Shown piece by piece: positions 1-13,900 of a stretch of 64,000 nt of DNA. Made by a program: the position numbers and the translations under genes. Under the pieces are notes generated by a model, which saw only the letters and a list, made by a program, of their open reading frames with translations, searched no databases and was not told the origin of the DNA. The DNA comes from Galeopsis tetrahit (Eukaryota > Streptophyta > Magnoliopsida > Lamiales > Lamiaceae), in the NCBI GenBank assembly GCA_963675135.1, contig OY776129.1, forward strand, positions 69,657,348 to 69,721,347, written 5' to 3'. Numbering within the stretch: position 1 is the first letter of the stretch; the number at the start of each line of letters is the position of its first letter.

Positions 1-3000
1 TTCCATAAATTCCTCTGCCTACTTTCTCTTACATGTGAATGCTTGTTTTTCAATAGGATTATTTTTTTGGGTTACATTTGAGCACTGTTTAGTACAAGGG
101 GGGACAGAGAATAGCGGGAGGGTGTCTTTTAAATGAATATATATGTTGTTGATGTGGGTTTTTAAAACTAAAAGCCCCTTATTTTCACCATTTATGTCCA
201 ATGTTATTTTTGTATTTGTGTGCTTGTTTTTCTATGTCCATTTTTCTCCTCAGTAGGTATTTTCTCACTTATAATATGTTCGTTCAGGAGACTCTAAATT
301 ATGTAGCAGGTATTATCATCTTATATCTTATATACTCCTGATATTTGAACTTTCACTTTCTTTGTAAATTGAATGATAATGTTGCACTTTTTGAAGTATG
401 AAGTTTGCAAAGACAAAAAGAAAAGTTAAAAAATGCTTTTCTAAGGTGGCCCAACAAAAAGTCAAAATGCAACAAATAATGACGCTAATGTTTACCTCAT
501 GCTTATTTTTCACCTTTAAATCTATGATGCTGATAGCCTCAAAACTGTCATTTTATCTCTCAAATTTGTTTGTTGTATTAATCATATATGATAAAACTGC
601 AAACAAAACAAAGAATCTCTCAACAAATAAAAAGACTCAAGAAAAGAAAGCATCGTGGAAAGCGTTCATTGTTTGTGAATGGGAAAATTTAGTGGGAATT
701 TTTTTTTATGTGAAAGTTGTATAATTATATTAGAGTATGCCTGAGCAAATTTTATAGTCTCGTCGACTTTCCTTTCTCCTCAGTTTTATGTGATTTTCGG
801 TAGGACGAAATGGTCGTCGAATTTGTTTTTGACAAGGGTTGATGGATTAGAGTTTATTTGGACTCGATGTTCGTTGTGTAAGTAGTCACGTACGCGACAA
901 TAGAGTTTTTTTTTTAAAAGCTTGCGCATATATCATGGAGTAATTATGAAAGTGAACAATGCAACAAATGGTTTATTTTTCTTTTATTCTTTTGGATGAT
1001 TTGCTTAGATTAGATTGAAGGAGTAGATTTGTTTGATTGGTTGAATTAATAAGATGCGACCATGTTGGATTTTTTAGGTGAGAATTATTGACAAAAAGTT
1101 AAAGGAAAAATGAATGCATGCATTGATTTGTCAGAATTAAATGAGAAAAGGCGATGGAAAAGACGAACCAATTGAATTGATGTCATGAGTTGATGATATT
1201 AATGACCTCACCACTTGCCTTGCAACTTGCAAGACGTGTAAAAAAACTAAACAACCTTTTTTTTTACTTTTTAATGTACAGCAGTAGGTTGATTCTTGTG
1301 AAATAATTTTTTACATCCATTCTGTTTAAAAAATACTACTAATAAATAATAATACAATAGAAGGTTTAGAATATATTTGGCATATGTCAGTCTAATGTTG
1401 TCATGTGAATAAATTTTGGTACCAAATCAACCAATCACATTATTTAATTCCAAAGTTATCTCTATACTTCTCATCAATTGCTTAGTGCCCATCCCTTTAA
1501 TATTCAGAAAACTTCATATATTAACTTAAAAAAATGGTCTCTCTCTTTTTTCTGAACTCTTCGTAATTACCCTAAACTAATTAATAATGATATTAACTTT
1601 AAGGTTACATTTGAGAATTGTGATCTGAGTTCTCTTGACCACAACACGATTTCTTAACCTAAAGACGAAGTTCAGTCAAGGAACAAATTTGCACAAATTC
1701 CAATTTCACACGGATGATCCGCAAGAACTCCTTTGACGTTCATAGGGGCAACAAGGTTGTGGGATGGGTTAGGTGCAACATACGTGCTTCAAAATATCTT
1801 TCAATAGTTTAAGAGTTGAGACCGCCTCCAAGTGAATATTATTTCAGCGAAGATGCTTCTACGCGCCACCAAATTCATGAATGAGTTGTACACCGTTCAT
1901 GTTCATTCGCTAGTACCTAATCAAGCTCGAACGTTGTCTAGTGTCACTTTTTAAGCTCTCTTTTTCCAAACTTTACTTAATTAAGTTTTAAATTCAGTTT
2001 AGATTTCATATGAGCACGAAATAAGTTTTTACTTAATTTATGGCATATTCTTCATCCCATCAACTATCAACATTAAATATTTCAAGTATGGAGAAAAAGA
2101 TGTTATAGGCAAGCACATGCACACTTGAATTCTTCAATTAATATATATATAAAATATTTAAACATAAATTACACATTAATTAATATATATACACAGATGC
2201 AACATTACTGATGTTGCTATCAATCATCATTGTCTGGCTTATTCTCGTAACATTTTACCTAAACTTTTGTGGTAGCTACAAGACTAAAGTGACCCAAATT
2301 CAGTTATACAATAAATGTATTATTTTTTTAATTTTCTCTTTCATTTTTTTTTAATGTATTATTTTAATTTGATACGATCCAATTGAGAGTTCTCCTTATA
2401 TATATCTTCCCTCTTTTAATAATCAGTTTTGCTTTAACCAAAATTTGTATTTGATCCAATACAAGGATACGAAAATATATACTATATGTTTGCTTGATTT
2501 TAATTTAAATCTTAATCAATGTTGTCTGTATTTAGAGAGAAAAAACTTTCCGAAAGTTCAATTAATAATAAAAGAGTCGATCTTGTATGCACCAGATGTG
2601 AAATATGACATCGTTTTGGTTTGAAACGTGTAGGTTAATTATAATAAACAATATTAATTTATATAAACAATCACAAATAAATAAAATTTGACAGTATTTT
2701 AATATAAATGTGATATTTCATTTTGTTATTTATAAGTGTCATTTTAACATTTTATTTTCTTTTCAAATAATATTTTATTTTATACTTTTCAATGCATATT
2801 TCTCTCAATATGCCATATATTGAAACCCTTTAAAAACTAAAATAAATGTATGTTTTTTTAAAATAAAATAGATAATCATTTATTAATAGTACATACTCCA
2901 TTTGTTCCACTATAAGTTTCTCACCTTCCTTTATGGATATCCACGATAAATTTTTTATTTCATTTTTGGCAATTTAACTTTTTCTCTCCCGTATATTTTA

Positions 3001-4660
3001 GTATATTGAAACGTGAGTGATAAAAGAATACTTCAATTATTGGCTTAGGTGGGCACTTTGATGTCAATTATTGAAGACCGCCCCCTACCCCCAAAGTCAA
3101 CAATTTCAACCGCTCTTGATATTAATTTATTATTTGTATGACCAAGGAATTACTAAGATCCAATAATTAATCTTTTATTATTTTGAAAAGTAAATTGCAG
3201 CAAAGAAATTTATCAACCACACCCTGTGCAGTAAAATTGCACGAGACAAAAATCGCATAAAAAAAGTGACGTGACAAACTTAATAATAATTCACAAACAA
3301 TAATATTTGTTCTCGTAACATGTAATTACGACACTTACTTATGTATGTGCGAAAGAAAACTAAGGAAAAATGGAAAAAAAGTGTTATGCAACCAAGATTA
3401 TTTTATACCAATTCACACTATATTAAACATAATTATACCTGTCAAAAAAAAAAAAACATAATTATCTCTTCCCCTCAAAAAAAAAAAAATTATATCTCTT
3501 CGAAAAACATTTACAAATGTATTTCTCAATAATCATGAACGAATTAAGAATTTCTCGAGATTGATAAACAACTCCAGAATTCCGTACACAAAGGTACATG
3601 GTGGATTTAAAAAAAAAAAAATTAAACATTTTTTAAAAAAAAAAAAAACGACCCTTTAATAATCAGTCCCAAACTTAATTGACTACAATATTTCTACTAC
3701 AAATACATATGGAAAATGAAGGTCATATATTTCTTTTCTTTTTTTAATAACAATACAAATTAAAATTAATCAACTAATTAAAAAATAGATAAAAATTAAG
3801 TTACTAATTGTTAAAAATATATTTTGAGTCTTCTCATGTCCATATTAATGTGATGCTCAAGCATAAGAATGTTTTACGTACCCAAATTAAAAATATACTA
3901 TAAAATAACAATAAATATGTGTAATGTAATTTTATTATTATTTATAGTTAGTATATTATTTATATTCCATGTTTAATAATTTTATTATCATGTTTAGTCC
4001 AGAATGATAGTTAGAAAAGTTTCTTCCAAAATTAAATGCATGCTACAGTGGGTAGGTCGTGCAATGGATAAAGATTCATTAAATTATTCATCTGCAAAAT
4101 GCATCGTCAGCTTTATGATATGGGCTACTTTCTTTTTGGAAAGTTCGTACATATGTATTTGTACTTTTTTTAAAAATATTCCTTTACAAATATAAAGTTT
4201 GGTTTGCATTTCTAATACATTATTATAATAAAATGAAAGCGTTATTTGAGATGAATAAATATTCCACTACCCTCTTCATATTAACAATCATTTTAGAAGT
4301 TAAACTTTATTATTAGAGTGAACAATGTTAATTAGTTTTTTTTTTTTTTTTTATTGAATAATACGGAGTATTAATTACATTAAAGTGAAAACAAGTAGTA
4401 TTACTCAAAAAAAGATGACAAATAAAACCAAAGTGGTAGAGTAGGTTAATGAAAAAGGAAATAAATGTAATTTTAGTTTAGACTTTAATGAAGCTTAATT
4501 AATCTTAGAATTCATGATTAGGATTTACAGAAGTCCCCACTAAAAGTTGTCTGTAATGGAAAAGACAAGAAGAAAGTCAATCTTACATACTCAACCACAA
4601 TTCACAAACTTCTAAAAAAGAGGCTTTCTTCTTCTCCCTTACAAAAAAAGAAAGAGGCTT
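1..4660. other. AT-rich intergenic sequence with no recognised gene
   Basis: I see no open frame longer than about 108 codons and no protein family here. The stretch is AT-rich with many poly-A/T runs, for example around 3,440-3,490 and 3,610-3,650. A short segment near 2,895-2,990 starts like a Stowaway-type MITE end (actccatttgttcc), but I find no matching second end. Distal promoter sequence of the kinase at 5,010 may lie in the last part. Confidence 0.6.
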
Positions 4661-5009
4661 CTTTCATTTTGCAAATTACCCAAAGAAAAGACAGGACCAA
4701 GACTTTTGCCTCAATAAAATCCACCCACTCTAAAAATATTTCCATTCTTTTATCTTTCACTTTTGCCCTCACTTTTTTTTGTGTCTTTATCTCCCTTTAC
4801 AATCAAGAGCATCTGAGAGAGAGAGACACACGCATAAACAGCTGTAGACGAAATTCAGAGGATTCATATTAGATCTGAGCCCCCCAGAAAGTTGTTTTAG
4901 GCCTAAAAGATCATTCTTTTTTTGTGTAATCTTGTTGAGGTTTGGTTATGATACTTATCAACTTGTGAGCTATTTTGAGTTTAAATTTTGGAGGATTTCT
5001 GGAATTTTG
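4661..5009 (+). promoter_or_regulatory. Probable proximal promoter and 5' leader of the kinase gene
   Basis: This is the roughly 350 bp upstream of the kinase start codon. It holds a GA repeat at 4,815-4,826 and pyrimidine-rich sequence (4,620-4,670 and 4,740-4,800) typical of plant leaders. I cannot place a transcription start, and no convincing TATA box stands out. The call rests on position and composition only. Confidence 0.35.
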
Positions 5010-7592
5010 ATGGGAATCTGTATGAGCAACCAGATAAAGGCTGAAAGCACCCCTTTTACTGGCACAGGTAGATTTTTTTTTATTTACTTGATTCAAGAAA
5101 TGAAACATTTTTGTATTTTCCTTTTGAAGATGTTCATGTTTTCTTTAAAGGGAATTCTGGCAATGTAATATCTTGTTGAACTGTACCACTTGTTGATTAC
5201 ATTATCTATTAGCAGGAATGGATTTAAGGGGGGTTGATTTTTTTTATAGGAAAAAACATTTTCTAAGATCTTTAATTTATTAGACTTCACCCCTGAATTT
5301 TGCAATATCCTAGATCTGTCCTTTTCTATTTGTATGATTTGAATCCAGAATCTGAAAACAAATTTACTAGTAGTGCATTATTGTGCTACTGTGATATTTC
5401 AATTTTGCCACTATTTGTGAAATTCAGACTTACCGACAACACCTCTATAAAAGGCTTTCACATGTTAATTCTGATAGACAAAAACTTATACAAGAATGAT
5501 TTCATTTACTATATTATGATCCATGTACTTATCGGCTCCATCTCAATCATGCTTTAAAGTTGCACTCCAAGCACCGAGCTTTGCAAAAAACTACCTCTGC
5601 AAATTTGTAGTTTTAAAAATAAAATAAAAAATTGATGAAAATACCCCTATTTCGACTGCAAATTTGCCCGAGGGGATTTTTTTATCTTCAAAAATTGAAA
5701 GTTCGGTACTTGAAGTGTAATTGGGAAAGATAATTCCTGTTTTTGCAATTTGTCCAAGGAAATATGATCCAAATACTAAGGTGGAGATCTGATATGTCTC
5801 GTGTACAAGACCGTCTCACACGAGAGAATCTTGTGCTGATATTATTGATTTTTTTTGTATGAAATCTTGTTAGTTTCTCTAATGTTGTTGAGCTGTTGTT
5901 TGTAGGTGGGGCTTCGTCGAAAGTGGTGAGTGGTGATGGGACGGAGTTTAGCAATTCGAGCAGCAAGAGATCTTCTGCATCCGTACCTCCAACTCCTAGA
6001 AGTGAAGGTGAAATATTGCAGTCGTCCAACTTGAAAAGCTACGCTTTCAGCGAACTAAAGGCTGCAACGCGAAACTTTCGCCCCGATAGCGTGTTAGGGG
6101 AAGGTGGTTTTGGCTCGGTTTTTAAAGGATGGATTGATGAACATTCACTAGCTGCATCGAAGCCCGGTTCTAGTATGGTGGTAGCTGTTAAAAGGCTGAA
6201 CCAAGAGGGGTGGCAAGGGCACAAAGAATGGTTGGTATGTGACTATATTATTCATCTCAATTTATGTATATGAATTTCTCAAGGATAATTGTCAGTTTTT
6301 TATTACATTTTACCTTCATGATTGTATCTTTTTGGAAAGAACGCCTATGAATTTGGTAATACTGTTTAACATACGAAGTATCTTTTTATTGATAGGCTGA
6401 AATCAACTATCTAGGGCAGTTGCGGCACCCTAATCTTGTGAAATTAATTGGTTATTGCTTAGAGGATGATCACCGGCTTCTGGTGTACGAGTGTATGCCA
6501 AAGGGTAGCATGGAGAATCATCTCTTCAGAAGTATGTATAATCTTAATTTTGTCTTACTCTTTTAGCTTGCTCTGTTTGCTCATGAGTGATTTTGTATGG
6601 TCCACTAGGAGGTTCATACTTCCAGCCGATTTCGTGGAGTGTAAGAATGAAAATAGCTCTTGGGGCTGCAAGGGGTCTCGCCTTTCTTCATAATGCTGAA
6701 ACACAAGTAATATATAGGGACTTCAAGACTTCGAATATCCTTCTTGATTCGGTGGGTATTTTCTTGAAAAACATAACATTGTTAGGAGTTTACATTCGAC
6801 TTGGGATTGACTGTTGTGTTATTATGCGTTTTGTTTACAGCACTACAATGCGAAACTATCTGATTTTGGATTGGCGAGGGACGGGCCAACTGATGATAAA
6901 AGCCACGTCTCCACTCGGATCATGGGAACTTATGGATACGCTGCTCCAGAGTATCTATCTACAGGTACACTAGTTGTACGTTGCATCTGTACATAACTAC
7001 TAATATTTTTCAATGAAAACAACTAATACTAATAAAAATTCACTTGAGTTGCACGATGCATTCAAATTTAGTCCTTTCTAGTTCTCTTTCGGGTTCATGA
7101 CTGAGTGATTTCATCAGTTTACACAATTTCAACTAGGATTGATTTTCATTATATTGTGTAGGTCATTTAACTGCAAAGAGCGACGTATACAGCTTCGGTG
7201 TGGTTCTAGTGGAGATCCTTGCTGGTAAGAAAGCAATAGACAAGAATCGTCCAACGGGGGAACAAAATCTTATCGAGTGGGCAAAACCATACCTGACCAA
7301 CAAGCGCAGGATCTTCCGTGTTATGGATATCCGTATTGAGGGGCAGTACTCAGCGGAACAAGCTGTAAAGGCAGCTACCCTTGCTCTTCAATGCATATGC
7401 ATGGATCCCAGATCAAGGCCTACTATGGATGAAGTAATAGCTGCTTTAGAGCAACTACAGGATTCAAAAGGTGATAAGAAGGATCATCACCGCATAAATC
7501 GAGCAAATCGTCAATCCAACGGCCCAGCTAAGTCGTGCAGGACTGCTTCTGAAGAAAAGCGCGCTTATCCCAGACCTGCTCTTTATGCATAA
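5010..7592 (+). CDS. Receptor-like cytoplasmic kinase VII (NAK/PBL11-like)
   Basis: Six exons by GT-AG sites and phase: 5010-5067, 5906-6234, 6396-6531, 6609-6751, 6841-6964 and 7162-7592. Together they give 406 aa. The N-terminus MGICMS fits N-myristoylation at Gly2 and palmitoylation at Cys4, so plasma-membrane anchoring is expected. A Ser-rich linker leads to the kinase domain. Visible are the Gly-rich loop (residues 84-89), catalytic Lys115, alpha-C Glu131, the RD-type catalytic Asp212 in YRDFK, DFG Asp230, and the activation segment up to the APE motif, so it should be active. The C-terminus is short and basic with a PRPALYA end. The family relays signals from receptor kinases in immunity and development. 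The closest remembered match is Arabidopsis NAK/APK1-type (At5g02290), and that gene's neighbour RNR1 also lies next door here. The exact PBL orthologue is inferred from this context. Confidence 0.95.
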
Positions 7593-8167
7593 AGCTCTTT
7601 GGTTCCTACTATCTGCCTATTTGTTTTTGCTTGTATAGTTTTTTTTTTTTTATATTCTGTAATGCCATGCATTTGTAGCCTATAGAGTTATGAGCTACTT
7701 TCCAGGTGATGATTTTTCATGTTCCAAGTCCTTTTTGATAATTTAGTCTCTAAATACTTTGTAGTGAGTAAAGTAAGTATATATTTAATTTAAATCTATT
7801 TTACTTAAAACTTCATTTGTTCATTATTAGGGGTAGTAATTTATGCCCTTTAATTATCAAAATTTCACAATTTGTACCCAATTTTATGTTCCAACGTCGT
7901 GCTCAGCCACAATAGTTTGCAACAAGACGTTGGAAATTCGACAAATTCCCGACGATCTACATATACCAATTTGTTCGTCTCCTCAAACCCGTCTATCTTT
8001 GACCCTTAATCCCTCAACTGTCACTATATGGCCATGATTTTTCATGGAGAAGTTGATTGTTATGTTTTCAACCCTTCAACATTCTAGAAACCCCTTGATT
8101 GGCGCATTAACTTTTACCATTTTTCTTGGTTTTGTCTCTATCTCAAATGAATTAGCAATTTTTTTTA
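7593..8167. other. 3' flank of the kinase gene
   Basis: Downstream of the kinase stop codon comes a T-rich stretch (7,639-7,652) suited to a 3' UTR. After it is a roughly 200-bp segment (7,830-8,035) with an unusually open frame but no recognisable protein. It resembles generic repeat-derived sequence; I make no functional call. Confidence 0.4.
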
Positions 8168-8397
8168 CTCCATCCACCAAAAGTAGTGTCAGGGAAGAGA
8201 GACACAAGTTTTAAGAAAAAAGTAGATAAAGTAAGGGTATTATAGGGTATTGTGGGGTCCATGTGAATAAAGTGATTGTTTGTGAATAAAGTTGATATCA
8301 AATTGAGTAATTAAGTGATGGTTGAAGTGTATGAGACTACATTTGGTGGACAAAGAATATAAGGTAAATGAGACTACTTTTTTATGGACGGTGGGAG
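8168..8397. mobile_element. Stowaway-like MITE
   Basis: A 230-bp element with ends CTCCATCCACC and ACGGTGGGAG, flanked by TA on both sides (8,166-8,167 and 8,398-8,399), as expected for Tc1/mariner-derived Stowaway MITEs. Its interior is the reverse complement of the MITE at 38,548-38,790: both share the segment with acacaagttttaagaaaaaa and the ggggtccat segment. The two are therefore members of one family in opposite orientation. Confidence 0.8.
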
Positions 8398-8399
8398 TA

Positions 8400-9662
8400 T
8401 TTTTTTTTTGGAGATTTTAATTTCAACTGGAAATCATAATAAGTCAACAACTACTATATATTCGTATTTTAATAATAGTGTGAGTTTTTGTGGTGAAATA
8501 TCACACACACCAGTTGAAAATTGAGTCGACGAATTAGTCTTTAAAGTATTTCAGATATTTCAAGTGGTTTAGTTGAAGAATTGTTTAATTGCAATCATGG
8601 TACAAATAGATTCTTTAAATCTATTGCGTTTAGACTAATCCTTTTGACTTATAATACACACTACAAATATATGGAGTATATTATTTGGAATTGAGTTGAT
8701 GATCGTTTGATCTATAATAGCCTATATCAAAAGTATTTTTTGAAATTAATATTAAATCGAGTCGTCTTGATTTAAATCTCATTCAATTATTTATTAAACA
8801 TAGACCACACTTAATTTATTGATCATGAATTTAATTAGATGTAAACGAGTTTAATAATTTATGAATGGTAAATCCATTTTTTTGTAAATTTATACAAATC
8901 ATGACCACCATTAATCTTAGCAGGACTTTTAAGTTGTCAACGATTTTTTAATGGAAAATCGTGACATATAGGAGCCTGCGTATGTATCTGCCAACCCAAA
9001 CTTTGGTCACTTAATTATGGTAAATAAATAAATAAATAAATTGACCAAAACTGAAATTAATTAGTTGGTCCATTTATGAATAATTTAATAAAGTTTAAAG
9101 GATTGACTGAAATAGAAAACTCCTAACAGGTTGTCTAAAGGGTCAAGTTGAATATTTTGAGAGAAAGTATCATATGTTTACTAAAATCTGGAGTATTTAT
9201 TCAAGAAAACAAGTCTAATTAGATTTATTGTATTCATTAAAACTAAAAGTGTAAAGCATTTCAAAAGGAAAAAAATATATAATCTTCACATTTTCTTGCA
9301 CTTTGTAATAACATAATGCTTATAAAGTAGGAGTAATACGATAATATTTTTTCACATAATTTGGTGTGTTTGGTGCATGTAGAATGATGTGATATTATTT
9401 TATAAGCGTAGTAATATAACTGGATAAGTGAGATGATATTACAAATAAAAATAAAATGTATTGTACAACTGTTAATTATTTTGCAAACTAGTTAACAATC
9501 TTCATCAAAAGAGATTTTGTTGAATGAAACTTCGAATAATTCATGAGAATTTTGATTTCTTGAACAACTCTATCAATGGTGTGGGAGTATGAATAAAAGT
9601 AAAGGCTGTATGTGTGTTGATATAATATATAATATTATAAAATATTGATGATACTTCAACTA
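8400..9662. other. Intergenic sequence between MITE and tRNA gene
   Basis: AT-rich, with a short taaa/aaat microsatellite at about 9,020-9,040. I recognise no gene. The last 60 bases (9,600-9,660, ttgatataatatataatatt) are very AT-rich, which is usual upstream of plant tRNA genes. Confidence 0.5.
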
Positions 9663-9735
9663 GCCGTCTTAGCTCAGCTGGTAGAGCGCGTGGCTTTTAA
9701 CCACGTGGTCGTGGGTTCGATTCCCACAGACGGCG
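9663..9735 (+). tRNA. tRNA-Lys (anticodon UUU)
   Basis: This 73-nt sequence folds as a full cloverleaf. The acceptor stem GCCGTCT pairs with AGACGGC. The D-arm is GCTC..GAGC, the anticodon stem is CGTGG/CCACG with loop CTTTTAA, and the T-arm is GTGGG TTCGATT CCCAC. The anticodon read at loop positions 34-36 is TTT, giving lysine. There is no intron, and the discriminator base is G at 9,735. A-box and B-box promoters for RNA polymerase III are internal. An apparent 74-codon frame across this locus is a shadow. Confidence 0.98.
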
Positions 9736-10942
9736 TTCATTTTTATGTTTTGTCGGCTTTTGTGCCCCAAGGCTCTATTCGAGTTCAATTTAGTGGTATT
9801 TTCCCTATTAAAAACTACACTCTCCAACTAAAAGAAAAGGAAATACTAAATTTCTTTAAAAAAAAATGACCCCACACACTCCCACTAAAAAAAAAAAAGA
9901 AAAGGAAATACTCAACTTTGTTTTAAATACATGACAAACTAGATGAATAATCTTTTGTGATTAATACTAGCTTATGTCAAGCAACTGTATCTTATTTTTT
10001 TCGCATTGAATTTTATATCATTACTTGAATTCTGTATAATCCATTGGAAAATTTAATTATATCATTACTTGAACTCTGTATAATCCATTGGAAAAATTTA
10101 TTAGGCAGGATCAATAAAATTTACGAATAACGAATCTGTTAAATTAAATTCATACAAGTTCTTATGTAGCAGTTGAAATCGGGTTCAAGCTTTCCCCAAC
10201 CCGTTGGACTTCTGATGCATATGTGGTCTGTAGGAAAATTTCCTACCTCTAATCATGCACCACAAATAATTAGCAGAAACAGAGGAGACAATATCACACA
10301 ACTTTCTTATCTTTCCATTTCGGAAAGGCACTAATTCAGCTACATTATAATTACCAAAACAATTAGTGCTTCCATTTCAAAATAAAATAATACTTTCCCT
10401 TTTCGTATGTCTTGTACAGAGTAATAACTTTGACTCTGCCATTACTATTGGGTTCAAGCATATACACAATACAATCAATTTTTTAATTTATACATAAACA
10501 TTTACTACAAAATTATCCCTTAAAACCCCAATCATTACTCAACTTTCTTATTTTGGATGTTCACCCTCCTATGAAAGCTTTTCCAGAAGAGAGGGAGGAC
10601 ATTACAAAATGTTGCTTATACACGAATAGAAATCAATGGAAGAGAAGAAAGTCTCTAATCAGTAAGTACCAATGGAAGAAAAAAGTCTCAAGGCCACAAG
10701 TACAACCAGTGGCAACCTTTCTCTATGGAAATGATCTAAATCTTAGGCATATCCCCCCTAGCAGGTACTCTAATTAGATGACCTCGGCATTTTGAGCAGT
10801 AAATGCATCGATAAATACATTTCGATTATAGAAAATTCTGACAATATCAGCGGAGATTGTTTTGAAGCAAATGACAAGTCTTTTTTTTTTTACAACAACA
10901 CGCCCCTGCAGCTTTCGACTTTAAAGGGAATTTTCCCTGTGA
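9736..10942. other. Intergenic region between tRNA and 3' end of RNR1
   Basis: AT-rich with no recognised gene. It holds a 44-bp tandem duplication (10,014-10,100, listed separately). The last several hundred bases, up to 10,942, should contain the 3' UTR of the RNR1 gene, which is transcribed from the minus strand. I cannot place the poly(A) site. Confidence 0.5.
10014..10100. repeat. 44-bp tandem duplication (2 copies)
   Basis: Two adjacent copies, about 10,014-10,057 and 10,058-10,100, each containing tatatcattacttgaa and tctgtataatccattggaaa. They differ at only one or two positions, so the duplication is recent. It lies between the tRNA and the RNR1 3' end; no function is evident. Confidence 0.8.
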
Positions 10943-13900
10943 TTACATTTCTATAATCTCCTTGAAACTAATAACATCCTCACGTGGCTTTGCATCTTCT
11001 ACACGCACTTTTACTTCATCGCCTATTTGCACACCAACCGATACCCACACGGAAGCTTGTAATCCAACCTTCACAAGCCATAAGAGTTCAAATCAAATGG
11101 TATTAATCTATGAATTAAATCGTCATATGAGTTCTAGTGCAGTAATTACCCAAAAATATTTGTTACCCCATTTTCACAGTAAATTAACATTTGATTAGAC
11201 CATTCATTGGCGCACTTAAGAAAAAGTCGACATGATCTGCCAACATTATTAGTGGATCTATAATTTTGGGACAGAAGGGCCCATCTTTTTTAAGAAATCC
11301 CAGCTATATATATTCATGGAATTAAGAACTAAAGAAGGGCTAATCTCCAAAACGCAAGTTGTAACCAATTATATTTAAGCAAATATCAATTAGTAAGAAA
11401 ATTTCAAGCTATTATAGTTACCTCCATCAATAGTATTGCAGCAACTCTATCTTTGATGAATCGCAGGACCAGAGCAGTAAACCTTTTTTCTTTCGGTTGC
11501 CTTCTCAGGTATTCGATTATCCAATAGCGGAGACTGGTAGAGCTGAGCCTCTTTATTACCCTCATATTCATGTTCACCACAGATGCAATTCCTTCCATCT
11601 GTCCTACCGAGAAAGGAGGAGAATCTCCCCTAAGGAACGCTTTCACCTAAAAAGAAAATAAGATAGATGAACAGAAAACAAATATTAGGAAAACAAAACG
11701 TTGTCTGCATTCTATTTCTATTTCTTTTCTCAATTGATGTTTGGCCACAATATAAAATTTAAGCAGGTGTAGCACATCAAGAAATATTTTCACATCTTAA
11801 TTACCAATAAGTACCTGATAGTGGGCCAGGAGATCCATGTATCTACGGATAGGAGATGTGAATTGAACATATCCAGGAAGCCCTAAACCCCCATGGCGTG
11901 TAGGCTTCCTGAAATCCATTTCCGCGGCTCGCATGGTTTTAACTATAGCAGAACTCCTAACAGGGCCTTCAGGAAGATGGGTAAAAGCAGATATGTCGAT
12001 ATTTGACTGAGGTTGCCCTCGATAAGGTAAAGGAATGTTGTTAAAAGAACCGAAAGTAGCTATAGCTTCGCCACAAAGTATCATCATCTCAGATACAAGC
12101 CGCATTGCAGGGTCTGCCTGATTTTCCACATACAGCTTGATTGAGGGCTCTGGATCATCTGGATTAGTCACTTTGATTCTCGATTCTAGTGTACATGTGT
12201 CTATGGCACCCTACAAAAGATATTTCTAATCATTTGCAGATAGCAACAGATTCGGTAATGGAGATAACAGCATTGCTTAATCATGACAGAAACCAAATAT
12301 ATGTGCGGCAAGAGGAACTGTGTAAATAATTTTTTTATGGACCGTAACTATGGGGGAGTAGCAACTGTAGAACAATATGTTTACGAGCTGGAAAATTCAG
12401 GCCATCAAATTTTAATACGGCACATTTAGACCCGTAAGTTTTGCACATTTAGTCCAGATTGGCCCGGACCACGTGACAAATTAACCTGAAATGGGCCAAA
12501 CACATGAGCAACACGTGACAAATTACCCCGAACAGGGTTGTTTCAGGCCAATTTGGTATAGATGTGCTGGATCACAAACATAATGTCCTACAATTGCTAC
12601 CCTCTACACTACAGGCCTCAAAAAAAATCTCGAGGCATAGCAAGCATGCAGAAGGGGAGGACGAGTGATGCATGAAACCAGCCATTATTCAGGTATAAGA
12701 TGGAAAAGTTCAATGCAACATACATGCAAACTAACAAACAGCATAAATAAATCAAGTTTCTTGATGAGTGGCAAGTGAAAGAGGCTTTGTTAATATATTT
12801 CTAGCAAGAAATTTGATAAGTGATAAACTGCCTCCTAATAAGCTAATCAAAAGTTCCAGGATTCAAGGCTAGACACCTTTGTCTGCCTCAGCTGATATTG
12901 GCAACAGTTAACACAAAATAACTTGGAAATTTTAACCTTTAAACTCTATAATTTTTTCGTGTGAATATTTTCAGACCACAGTGAGAAGATGTTTCAAAGT
13001 ATCATTCTCATTCCAAAAATGTTGAACATTATAAGATATACGTCAGGTATGAAGAGGCAGCCAGCAAAGGTGAAACTATGAACATAACCGAGAAAGAGTA
13101 AATATAAACAATGGAAACAGGAATGCTGACCTGTCTCATGCGCCATTGATGGCGGAGTGTAGCAGCCTCTGAAAGAAGTCTCAGTTCAGCCTCCTCTTCC
13201 AGGTTCAAATGAAGAAGTTCTGTCGCACTCTCGTACGTCAGCATATATGTTGGTTTGATTATAGAGTTCTCCACGGCGTATTCTGCAATGCTATAAATAA
13301 ACAAACAATAAGACAATTTAGCACATGAAATAATGTGTCCACAGCTTTTGGCCTAAATGAGTCAAAGAAACAAAATTTGCTTTCACATACATGTGAAAAG
13401 GAATATTAATTCATACGATCCACACAAATGATCAACTTTTAGGACTCCAAGAGAAATTACAATCAATCATAAATCCTTATAAGACAAAATTCTATGCTTC
13501 TTATAAAAAAAATATGTGACAAGATCCCCAGCCCCATAATCTAAAATTAGCTTCTCAAAGATGAAGATTTTTATAATAAAACTATAGAAAAACTTTGCAT
13601 ATTTTACCCACTTACCCTCCATCACCATGCAGCACAATGGAAACTGTGAGGGCTTTGCAGAGCTCCCCTTGCTTCAAACTCATGCCTTCCATGGCTAATT
13701 TCTCCGGAAACATAGGATATGTAGCAGTTGGCAGAAAAATAGAGGTGCCCCTCTTCATTGCTTCTCTAAAATCAAGAACACGATTACAAACTTTCTCAGA
13801 AAATCAACTTTAAAAATGAAATTCACATAAATTCAGATATTACTTGTCTACAATGCTCCCAGGCTGAACTAATCTAGTTGGATCTGCAACATGGATCCAG

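Noticed and set aside
9645..9869. 74-codon frame on the plus strand
   Set aside because: It runs straight through the tRNA-Lys gene; it is a by-product of that sequence.
11404..11646. Treating the RNR1 exons as separate small genes
   Set aside because: The frames join through GT-AG introns in correct phase into one RNase II protein.
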